Assembly (NCBI RefSeq): GCF_002778325.1
Contig: NZ_NESI01000007.1
Span: 124,001 to 188,000, forward strand
Source: Limnohabitans sp. B9-3
GTDB taxonomy: Bacteria; Pseudomonadota; Gammaproteobacteria; Burkholderiales; Burkholderiaceae_C
Length of the DNA stretch: 64,000 bases
Direction of reading: 5' to 3'
The stretch's first letter is position 1, and each line of letters starts with the position of its first letter. Below, one piece after another: positions 30,001 to 35,460 of this stretch. The notes beneath the pieces are model-generated. The model saw only the letters and a program-made list of their open reading frames with translations, ran no database searches and was not told the DNA's origin. The position numbers were made by a program, and so were the translations under genes.

Positions 30001-33000
30001 AACCAGGCCCCGACAACGCCAGCGACCGCGCCCAGCAGCTACGCCGACAACGTGGGCACTATTCAAACCCCCACCAGCACGGCGGCAACGACCGACGACA
30101 CCACGCCCGGTTTGAACATCGGCACCGTGCCAGCTGGCACAACGCCCAAGTTGTATGTGGATGGCGTGGCGGTGGCAGCGGTCTACGACCCTGTTGCAGG
30201 CTCATTGACACCCACCACGCCATTGAGCGTGGCCCCGCATGCTTTGACCTACACCTTGACCGATACAGCAGGTATGGAAAGTTTGCCTAGCCCAGCGTTG
30301 AACGTGACCATCGTCGGCAACCCCGTGTTTACCAGCGGCGCGACGGCCAGCGCTGTTGAAAACCTCGCCACCACGGCCACGGTGTACGACGCGCAAGCCG
30401 ATGCAGACACAGGCATCACCTACACCTTGACCGGCGCAGACGCCAGCAAGTTCGCCATCAACGCCAGCACCGGCGTGGTGACCTTTGTGACTTCGCCTGA
30501 CTTTGAAGCGCCGACGGATGCAGGGGCTAACAACGTGTACGACATCACGGTGCGTGCCACGAACACGGCCGGTGCGTTCACCGACAAAGCGGTGGCCGTG
30601 ACCGTGACCAACGTGAACGACAAGCCTGTGTTGAGCTTCGGCTCGAACGTCAACTATTTCGAAAACGCTAAACCCGCCGCCATCAACTTCGGCATCACCG
30701 TGGCAGACCAAGACAACACGACGCTGACCAGCGCCAAGGTGTCGATCACCGGTGGTTACGTGGCCAGCGAAGACGTGTTGAGCTTCACCAATGACGGCAG
30801 CACCATGGGCAACATTGCAGCCACCCAAGTGGGTGGTGTGATGACGCTGACCTCCGCAGGCGGCACCGCCACGCAAGCGCAATGGCAAGCGGCTTTGCGT
30901 GCGGTGACTTACAGCAACACGTCGGACATTCCGACGGCTGCAGCGCGCACCATCAGCTACGTCATCAACGACGGCGCGTTGGACTCGTCTGCGCTGACGT
31001 CAACCGTCAACGTGATCCCTGTCAACGATGCACCCGTGCCCGTGTTCTCGAATGTGGACAGCCATGTGCTGACTACCAACACGGTGCCCACCTTGGCCAT
31101 CACCGACAGCAGTGCCACGGCGACCTTGAACAACGCCAACACCACCTTTACCTTGACTTTCAGCGAAGCGATTGATGCGGCTACCCTCACAGCGGCCGAC
31201 ATCACCGTGACCAACGGCACCTTCGTGTCGTTGACGCAAGACCCTGCCTTCCCCAACAAGTGGACCGTGGTGGCCAAAGCCCCCACGGCTGGGTTTGGCG
31301 TCATGGCGGTCAGCGTGGCCGATGGCGTTTATCAGAGCCTCAACTGTGTCGACGGTTTGGGTGGTGCAAGTACACAAGCCTATGGTGTGGGAAGCCCAGA
31401 CACCATCATTGTCGGCACCGCCGGTGCGGACATTTTGTTGGGTAGCGATGCTGACGACACCATTACCCTCAACGGCGGTGCAGACAAAGTGTTTGCCGGC
31501 GCAGGCGATGACGTGATCACGATCAACGACGGCAGCTTCTCAGCCCTAGCGGTTGTTGGCAACGGCATGAAAATTGATGGTGGCCAGGGCATCAACACCT
31601 TGGTGTACGACGTGACAAGCGGTTCTCTTGACCTGACCGATGCCACGGTTGCTGCGAAACTGGCTCACATCAGCTCGATTGACATCACGGGTTATGGCGA
31701 TAACGTCTTGACGCTAAGCGTTGACAATGTGCTGGCGCTGAGCGACTCGAAAATTATGGTTATCAACCAAGACTCCACTATTGCTGCCAGTAGCGGCGTT
31801 CGCTTAGTCAATCTCCTTAGCTGGGAAGGCGCTGTAGCTGGTAGTTTGCCCATTTCAGGAGAGGAATTGGCAAACACTTATGGCCAAAACTACGGTTTTG
31901 ACCCCTACAGTGGATATCTTGAGTTAAAGAAAAATGGCGTGACTTTGTATATCAATGCAGAAATTACTCTGGCCGACGCACCGACTTCCACCACCACCCC
32001 TTACGCCGGTGGCGTGACCAAAGCCGCCACCATCGACAGCTTGTTCGGCACCAGCTTCACCGACGTAGAAACCGCCTTGGCGACGCCCCAAACCTTCAAA
32101 GGTGTGGCGGTGACGTTCGCAGGCAGCGCGGACGAAGTGACGACTTTGGGCAAGTACCAATACCTCAACGCCAGCAACGTGTGGACGGACGTGGCAGCCG
32201 GTTTGACGGATGCCAATGCGATTTACTTGGACCGCGCCACACAAATCCGTTTCTTGGCAGCCACCGGCAACTCAGCCATGGTCAAGCCAGATATGCAGGT
32301 GCGTTTGGTTGACAGTTCGGTGGCGGTGCCAGCCAATGGCGCATTCACCGATGCCAGCGTGAACGGTGGTACCTCGGCATTCAGCGGTCAAGCCATCACC
32401 TTGACGGACCATGTGGTGGCCCGCATCACCGACAACGCGGCTTCAGTGGCTGCCAACGGGGGCGCGGTGACTTACACGTTGACCTTCAGTGGCGCGGTAG
32501 ATCCAGCGACCGTCACGATGGCAGACATTGACGTCACGCACATGTCCAGCACAGGTGCGATGTCGGGCGGTGCGGTTAGCAACTTTGTGTACAACGCAGG
32601 GGCGCAAAACTGGACCTTCACTGTCGATGCACCAGCCACGGGCAGCGGCACCACTTTGGTCAGCTTGCAGGATGGCAGCTACATCAGCGCAACCGGCACA
32701 AGCGGCCTGGGTGCCACGGTGGCGCAAACCTACGGCACCGCAGGTGCGACAGACTTGGCCGTGAACAGCCTCACCCTGTCGGCCACGGCCTCGGGTGTGG
32801 AGGTGGACACGACCCAAGTGGCCACGTTTGAAACCCTTCAAGGCACCAACACGGTGGACATGACGGGCGGCGGCATCAACATCATCAAGCTTGACTTGCA
32901 CGCGGTCATGCAAATGCCCTCGGCGCTGGACAACGCAGCGACCACCACCGTCAACGAAAGCCACACCATGGTGATCAATGGCGACGGCACCGGTGCGCAG

Positions 33001-33192
33001 GGTGCGTCAGATGTGTTGCAACTGGTGGACGGCGCAAGCTGGACCACGGCGGCCACCCTTCTGACGGCGGCAAGTTTGACCAGCACGTATGGCAATGACT
33101 TCACGTTCACTGCGGGTCACCAGTACACGCAGTACACCAACGGCGCGGCCACGCTGTTTGTGGATGAACAGATGTATCTCAAAAATCTGTAA
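21031..33192 (+). CDS. giant BapA/LapA-like T1SS adhesin with Ig-like arrays (adhesin 3)
   Basis: A 4053-residue protein. Residues 1-115 form a prefix domain shared with adhesin 4 and resembling the prefix of BapA-type biofilm proteins. A Gly/Ala-rich hydrophobic stretch (~140-185, with LLAAAGVLGAAAL) follows, then one Ig-like unit. Residues 291-2070 are 16 Ig-like repeats of ~111 residues (GGINAAEAADGTVVEVSL...VIDGVSTPYTLL). Residues 2071-2990 are seven repeats of ~131 residues with TDFIT motifs. Cadherin-like domains come next, then an RTX-type segment (~3461-3500), an internal terminal-like module and a C-terminal end (VINGDGTGA...LFVDEQMYL) typical of T1SS adhesins. The ATG has an AAAGG 13 bases upstream. 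Predicted role: very long cell-surface biofilm adhesin; target unknown. Confidence 0.9.
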   Translation: MSKTIKALVQNNAGEVTETLNVVQGAGDKGNPARLKAVRGARYQLEDPAAANTGPDSVRTKRSAKNLHVMLEGSTEPDLIVENYYDEAVMVDETGGLYGRAEDGNLYEYIPEDPVVANLPVALADGGLPVSQVLGGGAVASTFQLAALPLLAVGGGAALGGGGLLAAAGVLGAAALAGSASKTGARTAGLGAAPDLLDTADTGVSKTDNITGNTKPGFNVGVVPAGVTPQLVVDGVVVASQATSDADGNTILTPVAALGEGKHTLAFNYKDAQNVVSNNSPALEVTIDSLPPTAPAVATAAEMADGVLNTADAADGTVIVVPLTGTSSVAGDTVTVTVDGVDTKYVLTAADVTANKASVTVPKTVLDAAGQGAATVTSFVTDVAGNKSPLSAPLALNIDTKAPTAPGAAIVNEFKNDGSVNIAEAADGIEVLVNIKVTDAVVGDVLTVYIDGLPTTYTLLAADVTAGAVKVQVPKSVVDAAGQGSATIYSTLTDASQNVSPNSPLALIKIDTIAPNKPGAPVVTENAGGGINIAEAADGTTVDVSLTGTNAVAGDKLNVIIDGTATTYTLLAADITAGKATVNVPKSVLDTAGQGAATVTATLTDAAGNTSLPSDPTQITIQSGLPSAPVAPVLPEAAGGGINTSEAVDGTTVEVGLAGTGANAGDSVNVIIDGVSTPHTLTQAEIDAGKAIVPISAAVIAGAGQGPASVTATVTVAGNTSAPSTPTVINIDTTPPVAPAAPLVAENANGGVNATEAADGIVVEVSLAGTGAVAGDIVKVMVDGVPTPYTLLQADVDAGKAMVTVPKSVLDNPAVGQGPADVKATITDIAGNTSLPSPVTTITIDTTPPVAPAAPTVAENANGGVNATEAADGIVVEVSLAGTGAVAGDIVKVMVDGVPTPYTLLQADVDAGKAMVTAPKTVLDNPAVGQGPAAITTTITDGAGNTSAPSPATTITIDTTPPVAPAAPTVAENAGGGISATEAVDGTVVEVSLTGTNALAGDVVNVIVDGVSTPYTLLTADITAGKAMVPVPAAVLTTAGQGPASVTATITDAAGNTSPPSPATNITIDTVAPNAPPTAPIVAENANGGINAAEAADGTVVEVSLTGTNAVAGDKVNVIIDGVSTSYTLLAADITAGKAMVSVPKAVLDAAGEGSASVTATITSSAGSTSVASPATTINIDTLAPTAPAAPVVAENADGGINTAEASDGTPIEVSLTGTNALAGDVVNVIVDGVSTPYTLLPADITAGKATVTVPKTVIDAAGQGPAAVTVTITDMAGNTSSPSPATTIQIDTVAPNAPAAPVVLEDTNGGINAVEAANGTVVEVNLTGTNAVAGDKVTVTIDGTPTTYTLLPADITAGKALVTVPKSVLDSAGEGAASVTATITDIAGNTSAPSPATAINIDTTAPNAPAAPLVAENANGGINFVEAADGTVVEVSLNGTNAVAGDKVNVIIDGVSTPYTLLAADILAGKAMVTVPAAVLTAAGEGAASVTATITDAAGNTSPPSVATSITIDTSAPTAPAAPLVAEAAGGGINGVEAADGTVVEVSLTGTGALAGDVVNVIVDGVSTPYTLLAADILAGKAIVTVPAAVLTAAGQGAASVTATITDVAGNTSPSSPATTINIDTVAPNAPAAPVVAENTNGGINIVEAADGTVVEVSLAGTGAIAGDKVNVIIDGVATTYTLLAADITGGKAMVTVPKSVLDSAGQGPASVTATITDGAGATGTASPATTITIDTEAPTAAAAPVVAENANGGINAAEASDGTPVEVSLAGTGAVAGDVVNVIVDGVSTPYTLLPADITAGKATVTVPAGVLTAAGQGPAAVTATITDAAGNTSPSSPITTLNIDTLPPTAPAAPLVAENANGGINAAEALHGTPVEVSLAGTGALAGDVVNVIVDGVSTPYTLLPADITAGKATVTVPAGVLTAAGQGPAAVTATITDSAGNTSDPSPATTINIDTLPPTAPAAPLVAENANGGINAAEAADGTVVEVSLAGTGAVAGDVVNVIIDGVSTPYTLLPADITAGKAMVTVPEAVLTAAGQGAASVTATITDIAGNTSGPSPAATINIDTQGGGANASVTFTGLSIDVPTLTVGDSKDTGSSTTDFITNDRTLTIQGTASGFSNFGAAANDKVWVQILAPDGVTVVAEGGVVPDGSGVFTFSNQGISLPDGKYTIKTSVVDGLGNLVKAGDIQSLVIDGSGNSNPGNAPSTVDGNTAVTFSGLSIHDTALGSIDSGSSTTDFITSDNTLVIEGNVAGFTNTGGTAGDQVRVQIFAADGTTLVAEKFVTPDSNNHFAVDNKAMSLADGKYTLKTAIVDAAGNLVKAGNTQALVIDTNDNGTNPGSNPGNPNPVDPNAGGTVTFSGLTINGLDSVDTGASSTDFITSDKTLLITGTVTGYSAAGGGIGDKVLVQIMAADGVTVVAQGFVTPDVFTGQYTFDNKGNALADGKYTIKTSIVDAAGNTVKPGDSQPLVIDTNNGGTTPGSNPGNENGQPNSSVDSNTGVTFSAFSIIDATKQSADTGSSSTDFITGDATLVFKGTAAGFTTAGGAAGDRVLVQVLAADGVTVVAEKYVTPDGSGNFMFDNTGSIIGDGNYNVKVAVVDAAGNVVKAGTTQPLVIDTSATINPGNANGVDTNTSATFSGLSINDTANGSNDDGTSTSDFITTDATLIFAGKVTGFTATGATAGDKVLVQIVNSSNVAVAQQFVAPDANGNYAFDNKTNTLADGNYTIKTSIVDAAGNTVKVGDSQPLVISASAGNTVNITGITTDSGASGTDFITNDPTLVVTGNVTGYVPASNNQVHVTVLAANGTTVIVDQFVTPNALGVWTFNNSANTLPAGNYTLRAELVSATHVSLGVVKNQALVIETAATPDVNLTFSGLTIHDVPNGSTDTGSSSTDFITSDRTLMIEGNVSNFNAAHVAAGDKVLVQIVNSTNVVVAEQYVAPDASGNYTLDNRSNSLLDGDYTIKTSIVSAAGNLIKAGDTQALTIDNQAPTTPATAPSSYADNVGTIQTPTSTAATTDDTTPGLNIGTVPAGTTPKLYVDGVAVAAVYDPVAGSLTPTTPLSVAPHALTYTLTDTAGMESLPSPALNVTIVGNPVFTSGATASAVENLATTATVYDAQADADTGITYTLTGADASKFAINASTGVVTFVTSPDFEAPTDAGANNVYDITVRATNTAGAFTDKAVAVTVTNVNDKPVLSFGSNVNYFENAKPAAINFGITVADQDNTTLTSAKVSITGGYVASEDVLSFTNDGSTMGNIAATQVGGVMTLTSAGGTATQAQWQAALRAVTYSNTSDIPTAAARTISYVINDGALDSSALTSTVNVIPVNDAPVPVFSNVDSHVLTTNTVPTLAITDSSATATLNNANTTFTLTFSEAIDAATLTAADITVTNGTFVSLTQDPAFPNKWTVVAKAPTAGFGVMAVSVADGVYQSLNCVDGLGGASTQAYGVGSPDTIIVGTAGADILLGSDADDTITLNGGADKVFAGAGDDVITINDGSFSALAVVGNGMKIDGGQGINTLVYDVTSGSLDLTDATVAAKLAHISSIDITGYGDNVLTLSVDNVLALSDSKIMVINQDSTIAASSGVRLVNLLSWEGAVAGSLPISGEELANTYGQNYGFDPYSGYLELKKNGVTLYINAEITLADAPTSTTTPYAGGVTKAATIDSLFGTSFTDVETALATPQTFKGVAVTFAGSADEVTTLGKYQYLNASNVWTDVAAGLTDANAIYLDRATQIRFLAATGNSAMVKPDMQVRLVDSSVAVPANGAFTDASVNGGTSAFSGQAITLTDHVVARITDNAASVAANGGAVTYTLTFSGAVDPATVTMADIDVTHMSSTGAMSGGAVSNFVYNAGAQNWTFTVDAPATGSGTTLVSLQDGSYISATGTSGLGATVAQTYGTAGATDLAVNSLTLSATASGVEVDTTQVATFETLQGTNTVDMTGGGINIIKLDLHAVMQMPSALDNAATTTVNESHTMVINGDGTGAQGASDVLQLVDGASWTTAATLLTAASLTSTYGNDFTFTAGHQYTQYTNGAATLFVDEQMYLKNL
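21901..27240 (+). repeat. 16 tandem ~111-residue Ig-like repeats
   Basis: The block is 5340 bases, averaging 334 bases per unit. I count 16 units by the ENANGGINAAEA-type motif. Repeats 5 and 6 carry NPAVGQGP in place of the usual AAGQGP and are very alike at the DNA level, 339 bases apart. The last units (about 26.2-27.1 kb) are also almost identical, a sign of recent unequal exchange. Confidence 0.85.
27241..30000 (+). repeat. seven tandem ~131-residue TDFIT repeats
   Basis: Each unit starts with a VTFSGLSI-type strand and contains D-S/T-G-x-S-S/T-T-DFIT, KVLVQI and GKYTIKT motifs. I count seven units; the sixth is shorter. Short Pro/Asn/Gly linkers such as NPGSNPGNPNP separate some of them. 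A single related DFIT domain occurs in adhesin 2. Confidence 0.75.
31411..31980 (+). repeat. RTX segment and internal terminal-like module of adhesin 3
   Basis: The RTX-type segment has GTAGADILLGSDADDT and NGGADKVFAGAGDD. It is followed by IDITGYGDNVLTLSVDNV, VINQDS and LYINAEITL, which parallels the true C-terminus of this protein (TVDMTGGG...VINGDG...LFVDEQMYL). It looks like a duplicated or internalised secretion-end module. Confidence 0.6.
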
Positions 33193-33201
33193 TTGAGGTC
33201 C

Positions 33202-33228
33202 GTGGGCTTGGTGCAATGCCAAGCCCAC
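33202..33228 (+). terminator. hairpin after adhesin 3
   Basis: GTGGGCTTGG and CCAAGCCCAC form a perfect 10-bp stem with a 7-base loop, nine bases after the stop codon. Only TTGG follows, so termination may be partial. The rest of the 376-base gap to 33568 is A+T-rich and contains no convincing gene. Confidence 0.6.
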
Positions 33229-33379
33229 TTGGATGTACGCATCCATAGGGCTGTCACTGAATCGCGCGCATCAGTGAAGCCAGTGTTACAAAAAAATCAC
33301 CAAAAGCACCTTTTACGTTTTGGGCCGATTTATTTTTGTATTTGCCAGTTAAAAAATACCTTTTTTCCTGTTACTAATT

Positions 33380-33399
33380 TTGTTAAAACTCGTTAACAA
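33380..33399 (+). promoter_or_regulatory. inverted repeat upstream of vapB
   Basis: TTGTTAA and TTAACAA are separated by six bases in the A+T-rich gap before vapBC. VapB proteins usually repress their own operon at inverted repeats, so this is a candidate operator, but it lies about 170 bases from the start codon and could be fortuitous. Confidence 0.25.
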
Positions 33400-33568
33400 G
33401 AGTCATAAAGTAAACACTATTTGGCTGTGAGCGGTTAAAGTAGCGAGCGATAAGAAGAAGTAATTAATTATCAAAGCTGTCTGAATAAGACATAACTCGT
33501 AAAAGCATGAAATGTGTCAAAAATCAATTCGTTTCAGTACGTGTTGATACACAAACTGGAGGCACGCC

Positions 33569-33859
33569 ATGAAAGAAGAGAAATCCAACAACTCGTTGTA
33601 TTCACAAGGCTATTGGTCAGGCTTGGCACGCACAAGAGCCACGCTCAAGGGCGCCACCCGGGCTTTCACCAAGATTTTCAAGAACGGCAATTCCCAGGCC
33701 GTTCGCATCCCTGCGGAGCTGGGCTACAGCGCATGGGACATCGATTTGGTCATCGAGCGCCACGGTGACGAGCTGCACATCAAACCTGCCCAACGCCGCA
33801 TGGGCAACGTGCTCGAAAAACTCAACAAGTTCTCTCCCAACTTCATGTCGAACGTATGA
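33569..33859 (+). CDS. vapB: VapB-type antitoxin (AbrB/MazE fold)
   Basis: A 96-residue protein. The central segment TKIFKNGNSQAVRIPAEL is the signature swapped-hairpin AbrB/MazE DNA-binding motif (KxFxNGxSQAVRIP) of VapB antitoxins. It is followed by a charged C-terminal tail that would bind the toxin. An unusually long N-terminal extension of ~30 residues precedes the domain. A strong GGAGG lies six bases before the ATG. Its last codons overlap vapC by the sequence ATGA, so the two are translationally coupled. Expected to neutralise the VapC at 33856-34260 and repress the operon. Confidence 0.85.
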   Translation: MKEEKSNNSLYSQGYWSGLARTRATLKGATRAFTKIFKNGNSQAVRIPAELGYSAWDIDLVIERHGDELHIKPAQRRMGNVLEKLNKFSPNFMSNV

Positions 33860-34260
33860 AACCCAAATACATGCTCGACACGCACATGTGTGTCTACCTG
33901 ATGAAAGAACAGCCCATCGCCGTGGTGGAGCGTTTGGCGCCTTGCTACGTGGGCGATGTGGTGATCTCAGCACTCACTTTGGCTGAGCTAGAGCTCGGTG
34001 TGGCGAGCTCGGGCCGAGAGTGTGCGCAAAACCGCTTGGCACTCGACGGCTTCTTAGAAGACGTGTGGGTAGCGCCCTTTGGTGGCGAGGCCGCCCGAAC
34101 GTATGGCGAGGTGAAGTGCCTGGCCGTTGACAGCAAGTTAGACCCAGTCGATCAACGTGTGGCTGCCCACGCGCTGTCGCTGGATGTGACGTTGGTCACC
34201 AACCACGATGCGGATTTCGCAATGTATCCGGGCCTGCGGGTCGAAAACTGGGTGAAATGA
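33856..34260 (+). CDS. vapC: VapC-type PIN-domain toxin RNase
   Basis: A 134-residue PIN-domain protein. Acidic residues expected for the Mg-dependent RNase site are visible: Asp in MLDTH near the N-terminus, Glu in LAELELG, Asp in the DQRVAAHAL helix and Asp in VTNHDADF. The terminal GLRVENW is typical of the VapC/FitB group. VapC toxins cleave tRNA or rRNA when the antitoxin is lost. The stop codon overlaps an ATG of the OmpA-family gene, an unusual physical link between a toxin-antitoxin pair and an adhesin operon. Confidence 0.88.
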   Translation: MKPKYMLDTHMCVYLMKEQPIAVVERLAPCYVGDVVISALTLAELELGVASSGRECAQNRLALDGFLEDVWVAPFGGEAARTYGEVKCLAVDSKLDPVDQRVAAHALSLDVTLVTNHDADFAMYPGLRVENWVK

Positions 34261-34262
34261 AC

Positions 34263-35447
34263 ATGAAAAAAATCTTGGGTCTCGCATGTTTGGTGTGGGC
34301 AGTCAGCGCAAGCGCGCAAAACGTCCAACCCGTTCAGGCGTATCAGCAAAGCTACGCGGACAACACCACGCCTGGGGTGACCAACCCACTGGGTGGGACT
34401 TTCAAAGTGCCCCGCCTGGTTGTGCCCCAGCAGGGGCGCGTGGTGTTTTACCGCAACGCCAATGTCAGCACCAAAAAGGTGGCCAGCGTGTACATAAACG
34501 GCACTTACCACGCCTCGTTGCAGCGCGGTGGTTACAGCACCATTTGTTTGCCCCCCGTTAAATTAGACGTAGCCGCTCGCATGCAACAAAACGGCCTTGA
34601 CGTGAGTGACGACTACGACATCGTCAACGTGCTCGTGCTGCAAGGCAGCCAAGACGTGTTTGTACGCATTTCCGAACAAAGCAACGGCCGCGCTGTCATG
34701 GAAGCTGTCAAAGCAGACATGGCCCTGCCCGAGCTGGTCAAAACCCGCGAGCAACAACACACCATCTCGCGTGTGGCCGAAGCCGTGCCCTGCCTTGAAG
34801 ACGCCGCGCCTGTGGTCAAGCCACAGCCGCAAGAGCCCGTGTTCTACACACAAAACATCACCTTGGGTGCTGACGCTTTGTTTGCCTTTGGCAAATCGGG
34901 TATCAACGACATTTCCGACCAAGGCCGCCGCACCTTGGATCACTTGATTGACCGCATCAAGACCGAGTTTGGCAACGCTGACCGCGTGCACATGCACGTC
35001 GTGGGCCATGCTGATCCTTTTGGCAACCCCGAAAGCAACTTGGTACTGTCCAAAGCCCGCTCCGCCACCATCAAAGAGTACTTTGTGCGCGGCAGCTTGC
35101 GTGCAGACCGCATCACCACCGACGGCAAAGGCTCGGCAGAACCCATCGTGACTTGTTCACAGGTTCAAAACGCAGCCAGCATCGATTGCAACAAACCCAA
35201 CCGTCGCGTGGTCATCACCGTGAAAGTGGAGCAAAAGCTCGACGAGATGACCGAGCACAAAGCCGAAGTGCAAGAAGTCAAGCCTGAGCCCAAACCCGAA
35301 GCCAAGCTGGAGCCCAAGCCCCAAACCAAGGTGCGTGATGGTGAGGCCAACGACGCTCAAAAAATGCCCCAACGTGGCAAGCCCGGCAAACCCCTTCGCG
35401 TCGTCCGTCCCGCGAAAGCCAGCAAAACAACAGTCCCCCTCAACTGA
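34263..35447 (+). CDS. OmpA-family outer-membrane/peptidoglycan protein
   Basis: A ~394-residue exported protein. Two in-frame ATGs exist: 34257, overlapping the vapC stop as ATGA, and 34263. The second is preferred because GGTG then sits about eight bases upstream. The signal peptide is KKILGLACLVWAVSASA, cleaved before QN. Residues ~40-180 form a domain with several Cys residues that I do not recognise. A C-terminal OmpA domain (~200-320) follows, with GHADPFGN, LSKARSATIKEYF and NRRVVITV. The tail is rich in Lys, Pro and Glu. Just downstream is adhesin 4, then the T1SS genes, so it may help hold or display the adhesin at the outer membrane (inference). Its OmpA domain resembles the partial protein at the start of the window. 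Confidence 0.85.
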   Translation: MKKILGLACLVWAVSASAQNVQPVQAYQQSYADNTTPGVTNPLGGTFKVPRLVVPQQGRVVFYRNANVSTKKVASVYINGTYHASLQRGGYSTICLPPVKLDVAARMQQNGLDVSDDYDIVNVLVLQGSQDVFVRISEQSNGRAVMEAVKADMALPELVKTREQQHTISRVAEAVPCLEDAAPVVKPQPQEPVFYTQNITLGADALFAFGKSGINDISDQGRRTLDHLIDRIKTEFGNADRVHMHVVGHADPFGNPESNLVLSKARSATIKEYFVRGSLRADRITTDGKGSAEPIVTCSQVQNAASIDCNKPNRRVVITVKVEQKLDEMTEHKAEVQEVKPEPKPEAKLEPKPQTKVRDGEANDAQKMPQRGKPGKPLRVVRPAKASKTTVPLN

Positions 35448-35460
35448 TTGAAAGAACACC

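Noticed and set aside
33541-33552. GTGT-TGAT-ACAC dyad just before vapB as operator
   Set aside because: The arms are only four bases and easily arise by chance.
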